A stretch of DNA of 64,000 bases from JBCDBD01 sp039184335. Its GTDB lineage: Bacteria; Bacteroidota; Bacteroidia; Flavobacteriales; Flavobacteriaceae. A program made the position numbers and the translations under genes. The notes beneath the pieces were generated by a model. The model was not told where the DNA came from. It did no database searches and saw nothing but the letters and a program-made list of their open reading frames with translations. Shown here one piece after another: positions 33,333 to 41,837 of the stretch (the first letter of the stretch is position 1; every line of letters begins with the position of its first letter). The stretch is taken from assembly GCA_039184335.1 (NCBI GenBank), contig JBCDBD010000019.1:1-64000 (forward strand), in the 5' to 3' direction.

Positions 33333-35003
33333 TTACTTTATGTAGGCATCTTCATGGACCTGTGCCACCGCCCTGCCTGATGGATCATTCATATTTTTAA
33401 ATGCTTCATCCCATTCCAATGCTATTTTGGTACTACAGGCCACCGACGGTTCTTGTGGCACACTCAATGCAGCAGCATCTGAAGGAAAATGTTCTTCAAA
33501 AATGGAACGATAGTAATATTCTTCTTTTGTGGTCGGTGTCTGAATTGGAAATTTAAAATGGGCATTTTTCAATTTTTCATCGGAAACCTCGGTTTCAACC
33601 AACGCTTTCAATGTATCTATCCAGCTATAGCCAACCCCATCTGAGAACTGTTCTTTTTGCCGCCAAGCAACACTTTCTGGTAAATAGGACTCCAACGCTT
33701 TGCGAACCACCCACTTTTCCATGCGCTCACCATTGATTATCTTGTCCTTTGGGTTTATCCGCATGGCGACATCTATAAATTCCTTATCCAAAAAGGGCAC
33801 ACGACCTTCTATACCCCATGCTGCCAACGATTTGTTTGCCCTCAAGCAATCGTACATGTGCAGTTTTTCAAGTTTTCGTACAGTTTCTTCATGAAAGTCT
33901 TTTGGGCTCGGAGCCTTATGAAAATAGAGATAACCTCCGAAAAGCTCGTCAGCACCTTCACCCGACAATACCATCTTGATACCCATAGCCTTTATTGCCC
34001 TAGCCATCAAGTACATGGGTGTTGAAGCCCGAATGGTCGTGATGTCATAGGTTTCAAGATTATAGATGACATCCCTAATGGCATCAAGACCTTCTTGAAT
34101 CGTAAACTTGATCTCATGGTGAACAGTACCGATATGATCGGCCACCAAACGCGCAGCGGCAAGATCGGGTGACCCCTCCAACCCTACAGAGAAAGAATGC
34201 AACTGGGGCCACCAAGCATCTTTGGTGTCACCTGATTCTATCCGTTTTTGGGAATATTTCTTTGCAATTGCCGAAGTCACTGAAGAATCAAGACCCCCTG
34301 ACAACAAGACCCCATAGGGTACATCTGACATCAATTGTCGATGGACAGCGGCTTCCAATGCCTCCCTTACCTGTCTGATGCTGGTTTCGTTTTCCTTCAC
34401 CGCCTCATAGTCCATCCAATCCCTATGGTACCATTTTACGAATTCACCATCCGCGCTATGCAAGTAATGCCCTGGAGGGAACAACTCAATTTTTGTGCAG
34501 ATTCCCTCAAGTGCCTTTAATTCTGAAGCCACATAAAATGTCCCATTTTCATCCCAACCGATATACAGTGGTATGATACCCATATGGTCTCGGGCAATAA
34601 AATACTCATCAGCCTCGCTATCATAGATGGCAAAGCCAAAAATACCGTTCATCTCATCGATGAAACCAGTTCCCTTTTCTTGATACAGAGCCAAGATCAC
34701 TTCGCAATCTGACTGGGTCTGAAATTCATATTTGCCCTCAAACTGAGCCCGTAGATCCCTGTGGTTGTATATCTCGCCATTGGCAGCCAGTATCAGTTTG
34801 CCATCATGGCTCAATAGGGGCTGCTTGCCCGAAACGGGATCGACAATAGCCAAACGTTCATGGGCCAACACCGCTTTTTCGTTGGCAAATATTCCACTCC
34901 AATCTGGGCCCCTATGTCTTATCTTCTTTGACATTTCCAAAAGCTGGGGCCTTAGCTTGTCTACACTTTCCTTTACATCAAATGCACATACAATTCCGCA
35001 CAT
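33333..35003 (-). CDS. asnB: asparagine synthase B (glutamine-hydrolysing)
   Basis: 556 residues. It makes asparagine from aspartate, ATP and glutamine. Cys2 after the initiator Met (MCGIVCAFD) is the glutaminase nucleophile, and RHRGPDWSG and AANGEIYNH complete the N-terminal Ntn domain. The synthetase domain has the pyrophosphate loop VLLSGGLDSSVTSAIA and SGEGADELFGGYLYFH. The length is that of E. coli AsnB. It has its own promoter (35033-35061) and terminator. Confidence 0.97.
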   Translation of the reverse strand: MCGIVCAFDVKESVDKLRPQLLEMSKKIRHRGPDWSGIFANEKAVLAHERLAIVDPVSGKQPLLSHDGKLILAANGEIYNHRDLRAQFEGKYEFQTQSDCEVILALYQEKGTGFIDEMNGIFGFAIYDSEADEYFIARDHMGIIPLYIGWDENGTFYVASELKALEGICTKIELFPPGHYLHSADGEFVKWYHRDWMDYEAVKENETSIRQVREALEAAVHRQLMSDVPYGVLLSGGLDSSVTSAIAKKYSQKRIESGDTKDAWWPQLHSFSVGLEGSPDLAAARLVADHIGTVHHEIKFTIQEGLDAIRDVIYNLETYDITTIRASTPMYLMARAIKAMGIKMVLSGEGADELFGGYLYFHKAPSPKDFHEETVRKLEKLHMYDCLRANKSLAAWGIEGRVPFLDKEFIDVAMRINPKDKIINGERMEKWVVRKALESYLPESVAWRQKEQFSDGVGYSWIDTLKALVETEVSDEKLKNAHFKFPIQTPTTKEEYYYRSIFEEHFPSDAAALSVPQEPSVACSTKIALEWDEAFKNMNDPSGRAVAQVHEDAYIK

Positions 35004-35032
35004 ATCCTTATTCTTTTAAAACATTTTAAGTT

Positions 35033-35061
35033 CAAATATGCTATTATTTTTAATAAATCAA
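35033..35061 (-). promoter_or_regulatory. promoter of asnB
   Basis: On the minus strand TTG (35059-35061), an 18-base spacer and CATATTTG (35033-35040) fit the Bacteroidota consensus with one mismatch. It lies in a strongly A+T-rich 241-base divergent intergenic region (35004-35244), in which I see no small gene. Confidence 0.6.
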
Positions 35062-35214
35062 AATTAAAAAACACAAAATAGTTACAATTTATAATATAAA
35101 ATTTCATATTCTAAACAAATAGAAACTCATGCATATTTCAAAATTCGATTTTCATTCAAATTGAAAGGGTCAAATTTTAACGCCCTTTTATAAAAATCCA
35201 AATTAAATACTGTC

Positions 35215-35222
35215 TAGTTTTG
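35215..35222 (+). promoter_or_regulatory. -7 element of the DUF2911 gene
   Basis: TAGTTTTG matches TAnnTTTG and lies 22 bases before the ATG at 35245. No -33 TTG is seen. Confidence 0.5.
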
Positions 35223-35244
35223 GGCTCAACTAAAACATATTTTC

Positions 35245-35784
35245 ATGAAAAGAGTATTCTTGCTTTTTGCGTTCTCTATCGCAATGGTTTTAAGTACAGA
35301 GGTCACAGCACAGAAATTTGGGGGATTGGATAAAAGTCCGGCTGATATCGCTTCGTATCCCACGAGTTATAGGGAATCGAACAAAATGGTCAGGGTCATC
35401 TACAGCAGACCCCAATTAAAGGGAAGGGACCTATCTGATTTAGCACCTACTGGAAAGGTCTGGCGTACAGGGGCCAATGAAGCTTCTGAAATTACTTTTT
35501 ACCAAGATGCCACCCTTGGGGGCACCATGGTCAAGGCTGGCACATATGCTTTATTCACCATTCCTGGCGATAGCGAGTGGACCTTGATCATCAATAAGAA
35601 TCTCAACCAGTGGGGGGCATATAGCTATGACAAATCAGCAGACGTTGCCAGAATTTCGGCCAAAGTAAGTACGGACTCCGAATCATTGGAAGCCTTCTCG
35701 ATTGCATTTAAGGAAGAGGGCAGCAATGCCGAGATGGTTATGGGCTGGGGAACAACGCGAGTTTCGGTTCCTGTCGAGTTATAA
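35245..35784 (+). CDS. DUF2911 domain secreted protein
   Basis: 179 residues with a signal peptide (LSTEVTAQ). The DUF2911 domain is clear: SPADIASYPT, VRVIYSRPQLKGRDLSDL, GKVWRTGANEASEITF and YALFTIPGDSEWTLIINKN. The domain is widespread in Bacteroidota and of unknown role, presumably periplasmic. It is separated by a double hairpin from the convergent amidohydrolase gene. Confidence 0.9.
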   Translation: MKRVFLLFAFSIAMVLSTEVTAQKFGGLDKSPADIASYPTSYRESNKMVRVIYSRPQLKGRDLSDLAPTGKVWRTGANEASEITFYQDATLGGTMVKAGTYALFTIPGDSEWTLIINKNLNQWGAYSYDKSADVARISAKVSTDSESLEAFSIAFKEEGSNAEMVMGWGTTRVSVPVEL

Positions 35785-35830
35785 CAATTTCGTTGTTATG
35801 AAAAAGGGGCAGTATATACAGCCCCTTTTT
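35781..35830. terminator. paired hairpins, bidirectional terminator
   Basis: ATAACAA/TTGTTAT (35781-35799, including the stop codon) is followed by AAAAAGGGGC/GCCCCTTTTT (35801-35830) with a 10-base loop. The second hairpin has T runs on both strands and can serve both convergent genes; it touches the amidohydrolase stop. Confidence 0.8.
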
Positions 35831-37452
35831 CATTTCATCTTTTTTCCTGCGATATAGACTTCTTCTGCCTTTAAGTAAGGAATACTATCTAAAGGCATGG
35901 TCATAATATCTTTGTCAAGTATTACAAAGTCTGCGAACTTACCCTGTTCAATACTTCCTTTTTCGTTTTCCTCAAAATTTGAATAAGCTGCCCAGGTGGT
36001 CATTCCTTTCAGTGCTTCTTCGCGTGAAAGGGCATCTTTTATTTGAAAGCCCCCTTCTGGGTAATGCGCCAAGTCTTTACGTGCCACAGCTGCGTAAAAA
36101 GTCAGGAACGGACTTACCTGCTCTACCGGAAAATCGGTACCCAAAGCAAGGATACCTGCTTTATCCAACAATGTCTTGAATGCATAAGCCCCCTTGATCC
36201 GCTCTTTTCCCAAACGGTCTTCAGCCCAGTACATATCACTGGTGGCATGGGTCGGTTGTACCGATGGAATGATCCCTGCTGAAAAATAGCCGAAATCATC
36301 GGGTGAGATGACTTGGGCATGCTCTATTTTCCATCGACGATCATCTTTACCGTTCAGCGCTTTTTGGTACGCCCGTAAGACCACTACATTGGCAGAATCA
36401 CCAATGGCATGGGTATTCATTTGATAATCAGATGCAGCGATACGCTCAGCCAGTTCCCCTATTTTTTCGACTGGAGTGACCATGGCACCGAAATGGTCTT
36501 CTTGATCTGAATACGAGGCTTTTAATGCCGCACCTCTTGAACCCAATGCCCCATCACCATACACCTTCACCGACCTTACATGCAACCTGTTTGTTTTTAC
36601 GATTCCCTTGTTCAAATAATACTCCAAATTTTCAGGGGTATTGCTGACCATGGCATACACCCGTATAGAAAGTGCCCCCGATCGATGGAGACTATCTATC
36701 ATCTCAATGGTGGACCGATGTAATCCGGCATCGTTCACAGTGGTCAATCCATAATCCAAACACAGTGCTTCTGCATCTTGTAATGCCTGTTCCTGCGTTG
36801 CCCTGTCAGGTTCTGGAATCATTTGGTCTATCAATGCCATGGGATTGTCAACCAAAACTCCAGTGATACGACCTTCTGACTTTACAATTTCGCCACCATC
36901 AACTTTAGTTTGTTCAGTAATACCAGCCATTTGCAATGCCTTATCATTCACCAAATAAGCATGGCCGTCGACCCGTTCCAATACCACAGGGATATCAGGA
37001 AATACGTGGTTCAGGGGCATATTGGTGGGAAAGGCCTTGGTTTCCCAGTCATTTTGGTCCCAACCCCTACCTCGCACAAAATTTGTTTTGTTTTGTTTTT
37101 GAAAGGCTACCAAACGTTGTAGCACCTCATCATAACTTTGGGTCCCCACCAAATCAACTACCTGTTGATTGAGACCAAGTCCGTAAAAATGGCAATGGGC
37201 ATCTATGATACCTGGAATAATGGTCTTGCCCTTGGCATCAATCTGATTTGAAGGTTTGAATTGTGTGTACAGGTCTGCCGTTTCAGTCACGGCAACAAAT
37301 TTTCCATCGTTTATGGCCATACAGCATGCTTTTGAAAATGTGCTGTCAACTGTATAGATGTTGGCATTATAGACAATGAGATCGACCTCTTGCTTGGAAT
37401 TGCAGGAAAAGAGCATCCCTAAACAGGCCAACCATATAATATGATGTTTCAT
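35830..37452 (-). CDS. amidohydrolase, YtcJ-like lipoprotein
   Basis: 540 residues with lipobox LGMLFSC. It belongs to the Amidohydro_3 group of the metal-dependent hydrolase superfamily: ADLIVYNANIYTVD-type first strands (here VDLIVYNANIYTVD), GIIDAHCHFYGLG with the first metal His pair, NTHAIGDSAN, KIEHAQVI and LGTDFPVEQVSP with the catalytic Asp. The substrate is unknown (an amide or ester bond). The start MKHHIIW is chosen because the signal peptide begins there; 12 extra residues upstream are hydrophilic. Confidence 0.88.
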   Translation of the reverse strand: MKHHIIWLACLGMLFSCNSKQEVDLIVYNANIYTVDSTFSKACCMAINDGKFVAVTETADLYTQFKPSNQIDAKGKTIIPGIIDAHCHFYGLGLNQQVVDLVGTQSYDEVLQRLVAFQKQNKTNFVRGRGWDQNDWETKAFPTNMPLNHVFPDIPVVLERVDGHAYLVNDKALQMAGITEQTKVDGGEIVKSEGRITGVLVDNPMALIDQMIPEPDRATQEQALQDAEALCLDYGLTTVNDAGLHRSTIEMIDSLHRSGALSIRVYAMVSNTPENLEYYLNKGIVKTNRLHVRSVKVYGDGALGSRGAALKASYSDQEDHFGAMVTPVEKIGELAERIAASDYQMNTHAIGDSANVVVLRAYQKALNGKDDRRWKIEHAQVISPDDFGYFSAGIIPSVQPTHATSDMYWAEDRLGKERIKGAYAFKTLLDKAGILALGTDFPVEQVSPFLTFYAAVARKDLAHYPEGGFQIKDALSREEALKGMTTWAAYSNFEENEKGSIEQGKFADFVILDKDIMTMPLDSIPYLKAEEVYIAGKKMK

Positions 37453-37522
37453 TACTTCTTTTTTTGAGTTTCCATTCACATTAGCCACTTGTATTTGAAC
37501 ATACCAAAATGAACAATATCAG

Positions 37523-37945
37523 CTATATTACAGACAGGTCAGGAAAAAAGTCGCCAATGATCTGATCCAGCTTTTCCTTCGACAGGGGTTTTTCAGCAAA
37601 TCCATTGATATAAGGTACCTTTTTCGCTTTTTCTTGGTCTTTTGGCAGCAAGGGTGTTGTAAGGGTGACGATTACGACATCTGCTTTTTGACCTACATCC
37701 AATTTGTCGTAGACCTCAAAAAACTCCCATCCATTCATCCCGGGCATGTTGATATCGAGAAAGATAATTTCGGGGGATGGGCACTGGCCATTGGCCTTAT
37801 TGGCAAGGTACTGCAATGCTTCTTCAGCACTTTTGCACACCTCTACCCTTTCAACACACCTTGATTTTACAATGATGCGTTTATGCATGTAGTTGGTGGC
37901 ATCATCATCATCAACCAATAAAATGCATTTTAGCCTTTCGTTCAT
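37523..37945 (-). CDS. single-domain response regulator
   Basis: 140 residues, CheY-like and without an output domain. Acidic pocket VDDDD (residues 11-15), phospho-acceptor Asp64 (IFLDINMPG), switch Thr in VIVTLTTP and Lys in FAEKPLS. It lies 12 bases downstream of a soluble histidine kinase gene, with which it forms an obvious pair. With no DNA-binding or enzymatic module the signal must pass to another protein, perhaps through a phosphorelay. Confidence 0.88.
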   Translation of the reverse strand: MNERLKCILLVDDDDATNYMHKRIIVKSRCVERVEVCKSAEEALQYLANKANGQCPSPEIIFLDINMPGMNGWEFFEVYDKLDVGQKADVVIVTLTTPLLPKDQEKAKKVPYINGFAEKPLSKEKLDQIIGDFFPDLSVI

Positions 37946-37957
37946 TACAAACGCCTT

Positions 37958-38701
37958 TTAGGTTGCTATGGTAAAATAAAAAGTGCTGCCCCTGTTCAAT
38001 TCTGAAACCGCCCAAATCTCACCACCATGCAAGTTTACAATTTTTTTGCAATGGGCCAATCCAAGTCCAGAACCTGAATGTACCGGATTATTATGAAGAC
38101 GTTCAAAAGCAACAAAGATCTTTTCCTTATCTTTTTTTGCAATCCCAATTCCATTGTCACTTACCGCAAACCGATAGCCGCTCCCTTCTTTTTCAGCAGT
38201 AATTTTAATAGTTGGTCTTGTACCAGGTTTTTGAAATTTAATGGCATTAACGATGAGGTTTTGAAACAAGAGTCGCAGTGCTACCCCATGTCCCTTTATT
38301 TTTTCCGGTAGCCCGAAGATTTCAATTTCTGCCCCACTTTCTGCAATGATCAGCCCCAAATCTTGCTTGACGGCTTTGATAACCTTAGTGATGTTGATGG
38401 GTTCAGGTTCTTTTTTTTGCCCTATACTGCCAAACGTCAACAATTGGTGAATCACATTTTGCATTCTTGAAGTGGCGTCTGAAATAAACTGTAAACCCTG
38501 CTTGCCCTCAACGTCAAAATGCTCTTTGTATTCATCGGCCAACAATGCCGTAAAACCGGCAATTGTTCGAAGCGGTTCGGCCAAGTCATGGGAAACCATG
38601 TATACCAAATGACCCAGCTCTTCATTTTCCATTTGCAGTATCCTGTATTTCTCTTCAAGTAATTTCAGGGATTCATTTAAATGGGCATCACTATTTTTCA
38701 T
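37958..38701 (-). CDS. soluble sensor histidine kinase
   Basis: 247 residues with a short coiled-coil start, then HisKA (MVSHDLAEPLRTI, His38) and HATPase (N box QNLIVNAIKF, G1 SDNGIGIAKKD, G2 GSGLGLAHCKKIV). There is no membrane segment and no PAS, GAF or other input domain, so sensing must come from partners or the short N-terminus. The kinase core is of the kind found in bacteriophytochrome-like proteins (DLAEPLR). It precedes the response regulator in a two-gene operon. Confidence 0.88.
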   Translation of the reverse strand: MKNSDAHLNESLKLLEEKYRILQMENEELGHLVYMVSHDLAEPLRTIAGFTALLADEYKEHFDVEGKQGLQFISDATSRMQNVIHQLLTFGSIGQKKEPEPINITKVIKAVKQDLGLIIAESGAEIEIFGLPEKIKGHGVALRLLFQNLIVNAIKFQKPGTRPTIKITAEKEGSGYRFAVSDNGIGIAKKDKEKIFVAFERLHNNPVHSGSGLGLAHCKKIVNLHGGEIWAVSELNRGSTFYFTIAT

Positions 38702-38814
38702 GGTTCCATAGTTTTCAGAACATCACTTTGCAGTAAACGGGAATTCTTAAAGGCAAGAATAAAGAAATTCCAACTAATCCATTACAAAAAAAATCCATAG
38801 TTTTTCAACAGTTA

Positions 38815-39909
38815 TCAGTCATCATCAATTTTCAACACAAATTCTGCACGTCTATTTTTACGACGCCCTGCTTCAGTGGTGTTCTTGGCAATAGGCCTTG
38901 AACTTCCATAACCACTATAGACCACGCTATCTGGATCTAAACCCAGGAAAACCAGATAATCTGCAATTGCCTTTGCCCGCTTTTCTGACAAGATCGTATT
39001 GTACAGACCATGACCGGTGTTATCGGTATGGCCTTGAACCTCAATACTGACATTTGGAATACCATCTATTTGGTCAAATACTTTTGAAAGGTGCTCCTTC
39101 GCCATCTTGTCGAGGTCAAAAGCATCAAAATTGAAATGGACATTTTCAAAAACATATTTTTTATTGAATTCAAGGGGCTTCAACTGCGATTTTGAAATCA
39201 TATCTGTGGGCAAAAGCGATATCATATCGATATAATAATATGCCCCTTTTTTGGTTTCCTTCCGTTTTGTTCGCACCTTTCTGGTCATGGCATTATCACG
39301 TAGGTTGCCCAATACCACATATTTCTCAAACCCCTTGGTCTCAAAAGTGGTTTTCAAAACCAACCAATCAGATTTGTCTTCATGGAACTCGGGTTGATTG
39401 ATTTCCACCACATGGTGCCTATTTTTTTTCAGTTGGTACAATCTTCCCTTTGACAAGTTTTTTTTGGTCGGCACTTTTAGCATCTGATGTGAAAAAAGTA
39501 CCCCAAAGTCTTTTACCGCAAAATCTGAGTCTTCGGCTAAACTGGCATAAAAAGATACTGTATAGGTTTTTCCCTTTTGGAGCATTTGCTTCAACGGCAC
39601 CTGAATGTATTCCCTATAATCTCCTGGAGCAAAAAAATAAAGTCCTGAATATGCATTCCCAAATTTCGGGTCTTGCGCGCCATTAAAATTTTCGGGGGCT
39701 CCCATAACTTTACTACAGGTATTGAAATAATCTGTGGTACCCAAAGTTGGGGTTGTCCATTGCGCTACATGATCATTAAAAGTGCCCAAAGCATTCGGAC
39801 ATGCTGAAAAGTGTTCAAAACTTGGGTTCTTAATGAGGTTTTGGGCTCTTACCTGAACGGATAAAACAGCACAACAACTAAGAAAAATGTACAAGCTACT
39901 GACTTTCAA
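38815..39909 (-). CDS. OmpA family protein
   Basis: 364 residues with a signal peptide (SVQVRAQ). The N-terminal 250 residues (LIKNPSFEHFSACPNALGTF, VSFYASLAEDS) form a beta-sandwich-like, carbohydrate-module-like domain. The C-terminal 110 residues are an OmpA peptidoglycan-binding domain (HFNFDAFDLD, VEVQGHTDNTG as EVQGHTDNTG, LSEKRAKAIADYL, GRRKNRRAEF). The start codon is TTG; TAGCTTTG on the minus strand at 39929-39936, 19 bases upstream, supports it. It presumably ties the outer membrane to peptidoglycan. Confidence 0.88.
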   Translation of the reverse strand: MKVSSLYIFLSCCAVLSVQVRAQNLIKNPSFEHFSACPNALGTFNDHVAQWTTPTLGTTDYFNTCSKVMGAPENFNGAQDPKFGNAYSGLYFFAPGDYREYIQVPLKQMLQKGKTYTVSFYASLAEDSDFAVKDFGVLFSHQMLKVPTKKNLSKGRLYQLKKNRHHVVEINQPEFHEDKSDWLVLKTTFETKGFEKYVVLGNLRDNAMTRKVRTKRKETKKGAYYYIDMISLLPTDMISKSQLKPLEFNKKYVFENVHFNFDAFDLDKMAKEHLSKVFDQIDGIPNVSIEVQGHTDNTGHGLYNTILSEKRAKAIADYLVFLGLDPDSVVYSGYGSSRPIAKNTTEAGRRKNRRAEFVLKIDDD

Positions 39910-39928
39910 TGGTTCTAATTCAACACAT

Positions 39929-39936
39929 CAAAGCTA
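39929..39936 (-). promoter_or_regulatory. -7 element of the OmpA family gene
   Basis: TAGCTTTG on the minus strand is a TAnnTTTG match 19 bases before the TTG start, which leaves little room for any start further upstream. Confidence 0.5.
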
Positions 39937-40075
39937 CAGAATACTCGTTATTTCCATTTTACTTTCCTTGATTTGTCAGCATTATTGACAATGCATCCGC
40001 TTTTATTGGGCATTCTAGGTGCCTTAATTTGTAATGGCCCTACCTTTCTAGGAGAAAAACGGACTGAACGTATTT

Positions 40076-41824
40076 TCAAAAATCAAACTTGTAAGACACT
40101 CCACCCAATGCCTGAAACCCCTGCACCCTAAAATTGGCCCATCGCTGGTAGTCATTGTTTGCAATATTGGAGGCTTTGGCAAAAATTGAAAGCTGCTCAT
40201 TGAAACGATAGCCAATATGGGCATTGGCATCAAAGAAACCGTCTAGGGTAATGATGGCCGCTGGAAACTCGTTCGGTGGTGTATTCTGCACGAACTGTGA
40301 TTGAAAATCATCACGCTCCCCAACATAAAAGAGGTTGCCCCCTATAGACCATTGGTCGTTAATTTGATAGTTTACAACTAAAGATCCTTTCAAACTTGGT
40401 AGGTTCCATGCTGGATTATCGGTTTCGGTATCATAGTCATACACCTCGGCATTGACCCCTAGCGTAAAGTTTCGGTTGATGTCAACATTCAACTCACCAA
40501 AGAGCCCCAATGTCTTCACGTCATCATAGAAAACCTGAAATGAATTGCCATAGAAATATCCCTTTTCATCGTCGCGTAACAAATTCTGCGGATTTAGAAA
40601 AAACAGGGGCTTTCTGTTTTCTGCTGTGTAAGAGCCCTTGATATTGTAGCTGACACTTGAAGTCAACTGGCCCTTGATTCCCAAATAGCCTTCATATTGT
40701 CGATCAGTGGGCCTTATGGTCAGTGTGGGCGACACATACGGATTGCCTTCCACAAAGTCGTAGTATGAATTTTGAACCAATCGCCCCTCAATACCACCAT
40801 AGGCAATTGCAGTTTCATCAGCCAGGTTATATGATGCGGTAACCTCTGGATAGATATAGAAGTCACTGTCACTGTTTTCCGTATCCTTGCCATAGACAAA
40901 GCCAGCCCCCAAGTTCAAGGTAAGGTCATCACGCAACACCAACAAACTTGGACTTACCCCAGCTTGAAAATGGCCATAATCAACACCTTCAATATTCGTT
41001 AAGGTGTTCAAATCTGAATTCTCAAAATTTCCGTTGACATAATCCAATTTGATGGTAATGGCCATCAATTCTTCGGTAATCGGCAGTTCAATGGTAGGCT
41101 TAAAAACCAACCTGTTTTCCCCTGATTCCGTTGCGTCCCAAAACCTGCGCAATAAAACAGTGCCATTTTTAAAAAAAGAATCCTCCAGATCCAGTGTAGC
41201 CTTTACCTGTGCGTTATAATAATGTTGCCGTTCATCAATCGAAGCTACGGTGATGGGATCAAAAGCATTGTTTTCGATTCCGTACCAATTGTAAAGTTGA
41301 TGCTGCAGGCCAAGGGTCATGCCCCAATCTATATCACGGTCTTTTTTAGTGTAGGAAACATCAAGTTTGGTATTGTAAAAATCAGCATCTAAGGGGGTGC
41401 TGTCGATATCACCCCTTGAGGAATGGTGTGTCAACCCAAAATCCAAGAGGTTCTCACCCCTATTGAACTGCCTACTGGTATAAAAATCCACCAGGGCATT
41501 GTTAAAATTGCCCAGACCTACAGCTGCATATGAATTGTAAAGTATGGGCGGGGGTGTTTTCTTAACCCTTGAAGCTTTTCCCTTGGCCGGGGCAAAGGTT
41601 GAGGCAACAGGCACTGAAAAAATAGTGTATTCCACTTTCCTTTTTTGAAGGGCAATGGAATCGTTCAAGCTAGGTACTGCTTTGATTTTAAAGGCATCCG
41701 AAACGGTGGGGGTATATGATTTAACAACAGTTACCGTTTCGGTGCCTATATCATTGGTTTCCTGGGAACGAACCCATCCCAAAAGGCTCAAAAAGAGAAT
41801 ACAGCATATTGTGATTTTTTGCAT
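40076..41824 (-). CDS. outer-membrane beta-barrel (TonB-receptor-like) protein
   Basis: 582 residues with a signal peptide (LGWVRSQ). The mature start ETVTVVKSYTPTVSDAFKIK resembles a TonB-box or linker region, but the usual plug domain is missing: barrel strands begin soon after. The rest is alternating amphipathic strands, ending in ...GVSYKFDF. The start MQKITICC at 41824 is preferred over the ATG at 41848, which overlaps the upstream TPR gene and precedes the signal peptide. It is 13 bases downstream of the TPR gene and probably in the same operon. Confidence 0.8.
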   Translation of the reverse strand: MQKITICCILFLSLLGWVRSQETNDIGTETVTVVKSYTPTVSDAFKIKAVPSLNDSIALQKRKVEYTIFSVPVASTFAPAKGKASRVKKTPPPILYNSYAAVGLGNFNNALVDFYTSRQFNRGENLLDFGLTHHSSRGDIDSTPLDADFYNTKLDVSYTKKDRDIDWGMTLGLQHQLYNWYGIENNAFDPITVASIDERQHYYNAQVKATLDLEDSFFKNGTVLLRRFWDATESGENRLVFKPTIELPITEELMAITIKLDYVNGNFENSDLNTLTNIEGVDYGHFQAGVSPSLLVLRDDLTLNLGAGFVYGKDTENSDSDFYIYPEVTASYNLADETAIAYGGIEGRLVQNSYYDFVEGNPYVSPTLTIRPTDRQYEGYLGIKGQLTSSVSYNIKGSYTAENRKPLFFLNPQNLLRDDEKGYFYGNSFQVFYDDVKTLGLFGELNVDINRNFTLGVNAEVYDYDTETDNPAWNLPSLKGSLVVNYQINDQWSIGGNLFYVGERDDFQSQFVQNTPPNEFPAAIITLDGFFDANAHIGYRFNEQLSIFAKASNIANNDYQRWANFRVQGFQALGGVSYKFDF

Positions 41825-41837
41825 AAAGCCTTTGCTT

